This document shows, piece by piece, positions 63,383 to 64,000 of a stretch of 64,000 nt of DNA. Every line of letters begins with the position of its first letter. The stretch's first letter is position 1. Below the pieces are notes generated by a model. That model was given only the letters and a program-made list of their open reading frames with translations, was not told the origin of the DNA and searched no databases. The stretch is from Limibacter armeniacum. GTDB taxonomy: Bacteria > Bacteroidota > Bacteroidia > Cytophagales > Flammeovirgaceae. The position numbers were made by a program, and so were the translations under genes. The stretch covers positions 1,923,500 to 1,987,499 of the forward strand of contig NZ_JBAJNO010000008.1 of the NCBI RefSeq assembly GCF_036880985.1, written 5' to 3'.

Positions 63383-64000
63383 ATGCAAGTATTTAAATAC
63401 CCTGAAAAGTCTGAATGGGCTTCTTTGCTTCAAAGACCAGCCATGAGCTTTGAAGATATAGAAGCTCGTGTAAAACCAGTGATGGAAGCCGTAAAGGCAG
63501 AAGGAGATAAAGCTTTATCAAGGTTTACTAGCCAATTTGATGGAGTTGAGCTGTCAGCATTTGAGGTAACAGAGGAAGAGTTTGAAGAAGCTTCTTCTTT
63601 GGTAAGCGATGAGCTGAAAGAGTCGATCAATATAGCCAAAGAAAATATTCTGGTATTTCATATGGCTCAGAAAGAAGGTGTGGAGAAAATTGAAACCATG
63701 CCTGGCGTTACTTGCTGGCGCAAAAGTGTAGCAGTCCAAAAGGTAGGACTTTATATACCGGGAGGTACTGCACCTTTGTTCTCGACAGTGCTGATGTTGG
63801 CTGTTCCGGCTGTAATAGCTGGTTGTGAGGAACTGGTACTTTGTACTCCTCCTAACAAAGAGGGTAAAGTACACCCTGCTATTCTATTTGCAGCTAGAAT
63901 ATCTGGTATTCAGAAAGTATTTAAAGTGGGAGGTGCACAGGCTGTAGCTGCCATGACCTATGGTACTGAGACAGTACCTTCTGTCTACAAGATTTTTGGA
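63383..64000 (+). CDS. hisD: Histidinol dehydrogenase, 5' part (cut by window end)
   Basis: ATG at 63383; the first ~206 residues are visible, about half of the usual ~430. WRKSVAVQKVGLYIPGGTA (~114-132), VLMLAVPAVIAGCEELVLC and VGGAQAVAAMTYGTETVP are diagnostic. It oxidises L-histidinol to histidine in two NAD+-dependent steps, the last reactions of the pathway. It is co-directional with hisG after a 50-bp gap. Confidence 0.95.
   Translation, partial: MQVFKYPEKSEWASLLQRPAMSFEDIEARVKPVMEAVKAEGDKALSRFTSQFDGVELSAFEVTEEEFEEASSLVSDELKESINIAKENILVFHMAQKEGVEKIETMPGVTCWRKSVAVQKVGLYIPGGTAPLFSTVLMLAVPAVIAGCEELVLCTPPNKEGKVHPAILFAARISGIQKVFKVGGAQAVAAMTYGTETVPSVYKIFG

Overview
The window reads as a chromosomal segment of a Bacteroidota bacterium, most likely a marine member of the Cytophagales. 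Four things point that way. Type IX secretion (T9SS) C-terminal sorting domains end three secreted proteins. Membrane-anchored TPR/LuxR-type regulators and a carboxypeptidase-regulatory-like/SpoIIE phosphatase are present. The DNA is AT-rich, with long AT-rich intergenic spacers. GSCFA, Omp85-like and DUF4412-like proteins of Bacteroidota type also occur. No tRNA, rRNA, CRISPR array, prophage or intact insertion sequence was recognised.

Layout. 1-2.7 kb: the 3' end of a SPOR-like protein and a sensor-type SpoIIE phosphatase broken by a one-base frameshift. 3-34.4 kb: an accessory region built around repeated copies of one module. A complete module has a membrane-anchored TPR/HTH regulator, an array of 11-bp phased heptamer repeats with a -10-like box, a very small charged coiled-coil protein, and a ~2,560-residue secreted subtilase with a T9SS tail. 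Regulators lie at 3022-4740 and 23338-25005, arrays at 5423, 14426 and 25986, small proteins at 5539, 14552 and 26098, and giant subtilases at 14763-22448 and 26305-34002. The first module has no subtilase. Between modules 1 and 2 lies a repeat-rich stretch (7.1-14.2 kb) with an Imm49-like gene, two AT-rich orphan-gene cassettes each flanked by direct repeats, an IS30 transposase fragment and a CPA1 antiporter. 34.6-64 kb: mostly ordinary housekeeping and envelope genes. These are a TsdA-like dihaem cytochrome, a frameshifted small membrane gene, two SDRs, an M20 peptidase, lysA, an RND/MMPL exporter, ribH, an alpha/beta-hydrolase-RraA fusion, an Omp85-like protein, pflA, AI-2E and MscS membrane proteins, a lipocalin, purN, a UbiA prenyltransferase, and hisG followed by hisD, which runs off the window.

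How the parts may work together (inference): the TPR/HTH proteins would sense an envelope signal and act on the phased arrays, which end 38 bp upstream of the -10-like box in all three copies. This would switch on a two-gene operon of small coiled-coil protein plus T9SS-exported giant protease. All three small genes start 69-72 bp after the last repeat, and the two subtilase transcripts share 5' and 3' elements, so the module seems to have been duplicated as a unit.

The window also shows non-autonomous mobile repeats. One ~154-bp element has imperfect terminal inverted repeats and a 6-bp target duplication, and two related copies of the host repeat lack it. An ~82-bp element is nested in another copy of the same host repeat.
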